Part shown: one piece after another, positions 6,931 through 7,786 of the stretch | Position numbering within the stretch: the stretch's first letter is position 1 | Layout of the letters: each line of letters opens with the position of its first letter | NCBI GenBank assembly: GCA_003444795.1 | Contig: DLWR01000025.1 | Span: forward strand, 1-7,786 | Length of the DNA stretch: 7,786 bases | Reading direction: 5' to 3' | Source: Cryomorphaceae bacterium | GTDB taxonomy: Bacteria; Bacteroidota; Bacteroidia; Flavobacteriales; Schleiferiaceae | Made by a program: the position numbers and the translations under genes | Notes under the pieces: generated by a model | The model's database searches: none | The model's input: the letters and a program-made list of their open reading frames with translations, nothing else | Told to the model about the DNA's origin: nothing

Positions 6931-7563
6931 TTAAGGCTGGAGTCGCTCGGCGGTCCAACCAGATTTAGATTTAGTAAAAACGATGCGGTCATGCATTCGG
7001 TTTGGGCGTCCTTGCCAAAACTCAATGCGTTCCACGCGCAGGGAATAGCCACCCCAATACTCAGGACGTTTAAGATCTGCTTCAGGAATGGCCTCAGCCT
7101 GGGCAAATTGCGCTTCCAACGCCCCACGCCCACTAACGGACTGAGACTGTGCAGAAGCGATAGCACCGCGTTGACTGCCGATTGGACGCGAATGGAAGTA
7201 GGCATCGCTCACCACTGCATCTACGCGCTCTACAGCCCCAAAAATGCGCATTTGACGCTCTAGGGACGGCCAAAAGAATAGGGCATGTGCGTGCGGATGC
7301 GCCTCCAAATCTTGGCCTTTTTTTGACGCGTAATTGGTGTAGAACACCAAAGAGCCTTCTTTGGCATCTTTGAGTAGAACCACGCGCGAATCCGGAAAGC
7401 CTTCGCGTGAGATGGTGCTCAATGCAAAAGCGGTGGCATCAGAGGCTCCAGTGGCGCGATATTCATCCAGCCATCGAGCAAAAAGCACCCATGGATCCAC
7501 GTGTAAAGCGCTGTCGTCCAGGCTTCCAGCCACGTATTCCTTTCGGTCGTCGGTTAAACGCAT
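6931..7563 (-). CDS. pdxH: pyridoxamine 5'-phosphate oxidase
   Basis: This FMN enzyme oxidises pyridoxamine or pyridoxine 5'-phosphate with oxygen to pyridoxal 5'-phosphate, the last step of vitamin B6 cofactor synthesis and salvage. The 210 residues compare with about 218 in E. coli. Family blocks in order: SRVVLLK (59-65) and FYTNYASKKGQDL (74-86) in the FMN site, FFWPSLERQMRI (96-107), RPIGSQRGAIASAQSQ (126-141), YWGGYSLRVERIEFWQG (169-185) and NRMHDR (188-193). R189 and H191 match the substrate-binding Arg-x-His pair of E. coli PdxH. The protein ends in ERLQP, as the family usually does. All key residues are present. The start at 7563 is 22 bases from the divergent yqgE-like start, and the gene leads into the oxidoreductase. 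Confidence 0.96.
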   Translation of the reverse strand: MRLTDDRKEYVAGSLDDSALHVDPWVLFARWLDEYRATGASDATAFALSTISREGFPDSRVVLLKDAKEGSLVFYTNYASKKGQDLEAHPHAHALFFWPSLERQMRIFGAVERVDAVVSDAYFHSRPIGSQRGAIASAQSQSVSGRGALEAQFAQAEAIPEADLKRPEYWGGYSLRVERIEFWQGRPNRMHDRIVFTKSKSGWTAERLQP

Positions 7564-7585
7564 AAGTTGTGCTAAATTAGAAGAT
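7564..7585. promoter_or_regulatory. compact divergent intergenic region, pdxH / yqgE-like
   Basis: Only 22 bases separate the two divergent start codons. The near-palindrome CTAAATTAG (7572-7580, symmetric around its central A) gives TAAATTAG rightward and TAATTTAG leftward, each one mismatch from the -7 consensus TAnnTTTG. If used, both transcripts would have almost no leader. I found no convincing -33 TTG at the proper spacing on either side, so the promoter reading is tentative. Confidence 0.25.
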
Positions 7586-7786
7586 ATGGCGCAGCCTTCC
7601 GTGCATTCTATTCAACGTGGCCAAGTTTTATTGGCGCATCCCTTGTTGGAGGATGAAAACTTTCAGCGCGGAGTGGTCTTGCTAGCCGATCACGATACCC
7701 ATGGAAGTTTGGGCTTTGTGCTCAACGATCCCGCCGTATATCGCTTGGGCGAGGCCTTGACAGGGAACTGGCGCGACCTCCTCCGC
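7586..7786 (+). CDS. YqgE/AlgH family protein (3' partial, first 67 residues)
   Basis: Reading from the ATG at 7586, the frame is open to the right edge and encodes 67 residues. The family pattern is clear: GQVLLAHPLLEDENFQRGV (12-30), then VLLADHDTHGSLGFVLN (31-47), matching the G-x-LL-A-P-L-D-NF-R-VVLL and G-x-x-G-x-LN layout of YqgE/AlgH proteins. These are cytoplasmic proteins of about 180-190 residues with an unsettled biochemical role; Pseudomonas AlgH was linked to alginate regulation. The AGAAG just before the ATG is at best a weak ribosome-binding sequence. The gene is divergent from pdxH. The rest lies outside the window, so its completeness cannot be judged. Confidence 0.88.
   Translation, partial: MAQPSVHSIQRGQVLLAHPLLEDENFQRGVVLLADHDTHGSLGFVLNDPAVYRLGEALTGNWRDLLR

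Noticed and set aside
1..7786. Search for CRISPR arrays, tRNA/rRNA genes, insertion sequences, phage or defence modules
   Set aside because: I saw no repeat-spacer pattern, no tRNA cloverleaf, no transposase or terminal inverted repeats and no defence-type domains. Nearly all bases are in housekeeping genes.

Overview
The window looks like ordinary housekeeping chromosome from a Bacteroidota bacterium, probably of the Flavobacteriia/Flavobacteriales type with a moderately high GC content. Three things point there: the set and order of genes (DUF493, P-loop ATPase, recQ, fmt, HU, then pdxH and yqgE close by, a familiar Bacteroidota neighbourhood as I recall it); the HU promoter, which fits the Bacteroidota consensus TTG-N19-TAnnTTTG rather than TTGACA/TATAAT; and the general lack of Shine-Dalgarno sequences, with A-rich leaders instead. 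The genus cannot be named from sequence alone.

Layout. Bases 2-1792 (+) carry most of a ClpC-type AAA+ unfoldase, cut at its 5' end by the window edge. It converges, with a 15-base overlap, on a small DUF493/YbeD-like gene (1778-2044, -). One base separates the DUF493 start codon from the start of a rightward block of three overlapping genes: an AAA_28/NadR-kinase-like ATPase (2046-2609), a RecQ-family helicase (2599-4485) and fmt (4476-5435). A short intergenic stretch with a good Bacteroidota promoter then precedes a single HU gene (5525-5794), which ends at a textbook intrinsic terminator (5816-5843). Leftward from 7563 runs a two-gene unit, pdxH (6931-7563) then a Gfo/Idh/MocA oxidoreductase (5918-6916). 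Divergent from it, the first 67 codons of a YqgE/AlgH-family gene (7586-7786, +) run off the right edge.

How the genes relate. ClpC is protein quality control. RecQ and HU act on DNA. Fmt formylates the initiator tRNA. PdxH makes pyridoxal phosphate. The oxidoreductase probably acts on a (nucleotide-)sugar. The tight overlaps ATPase-recQ-fmt suggest one transcript with translational coupling, but no shared pathway is evident. The unknowns are the ATPase substrate, the DUF493 and YqgE roles, and the oxidoreductase substrate.

I see no mobile element, CRISPR array, tRNA, rRNA, phage gene or toxin-antitoxin pair, and no convincing new system. The best second looks are the RecQ variant with its zinc site about 160 residues further along than usual, the ATPase coupled to it, the two very compact divergent starts, and a roughly 90-base stretch of about 20% GC inside fmt.
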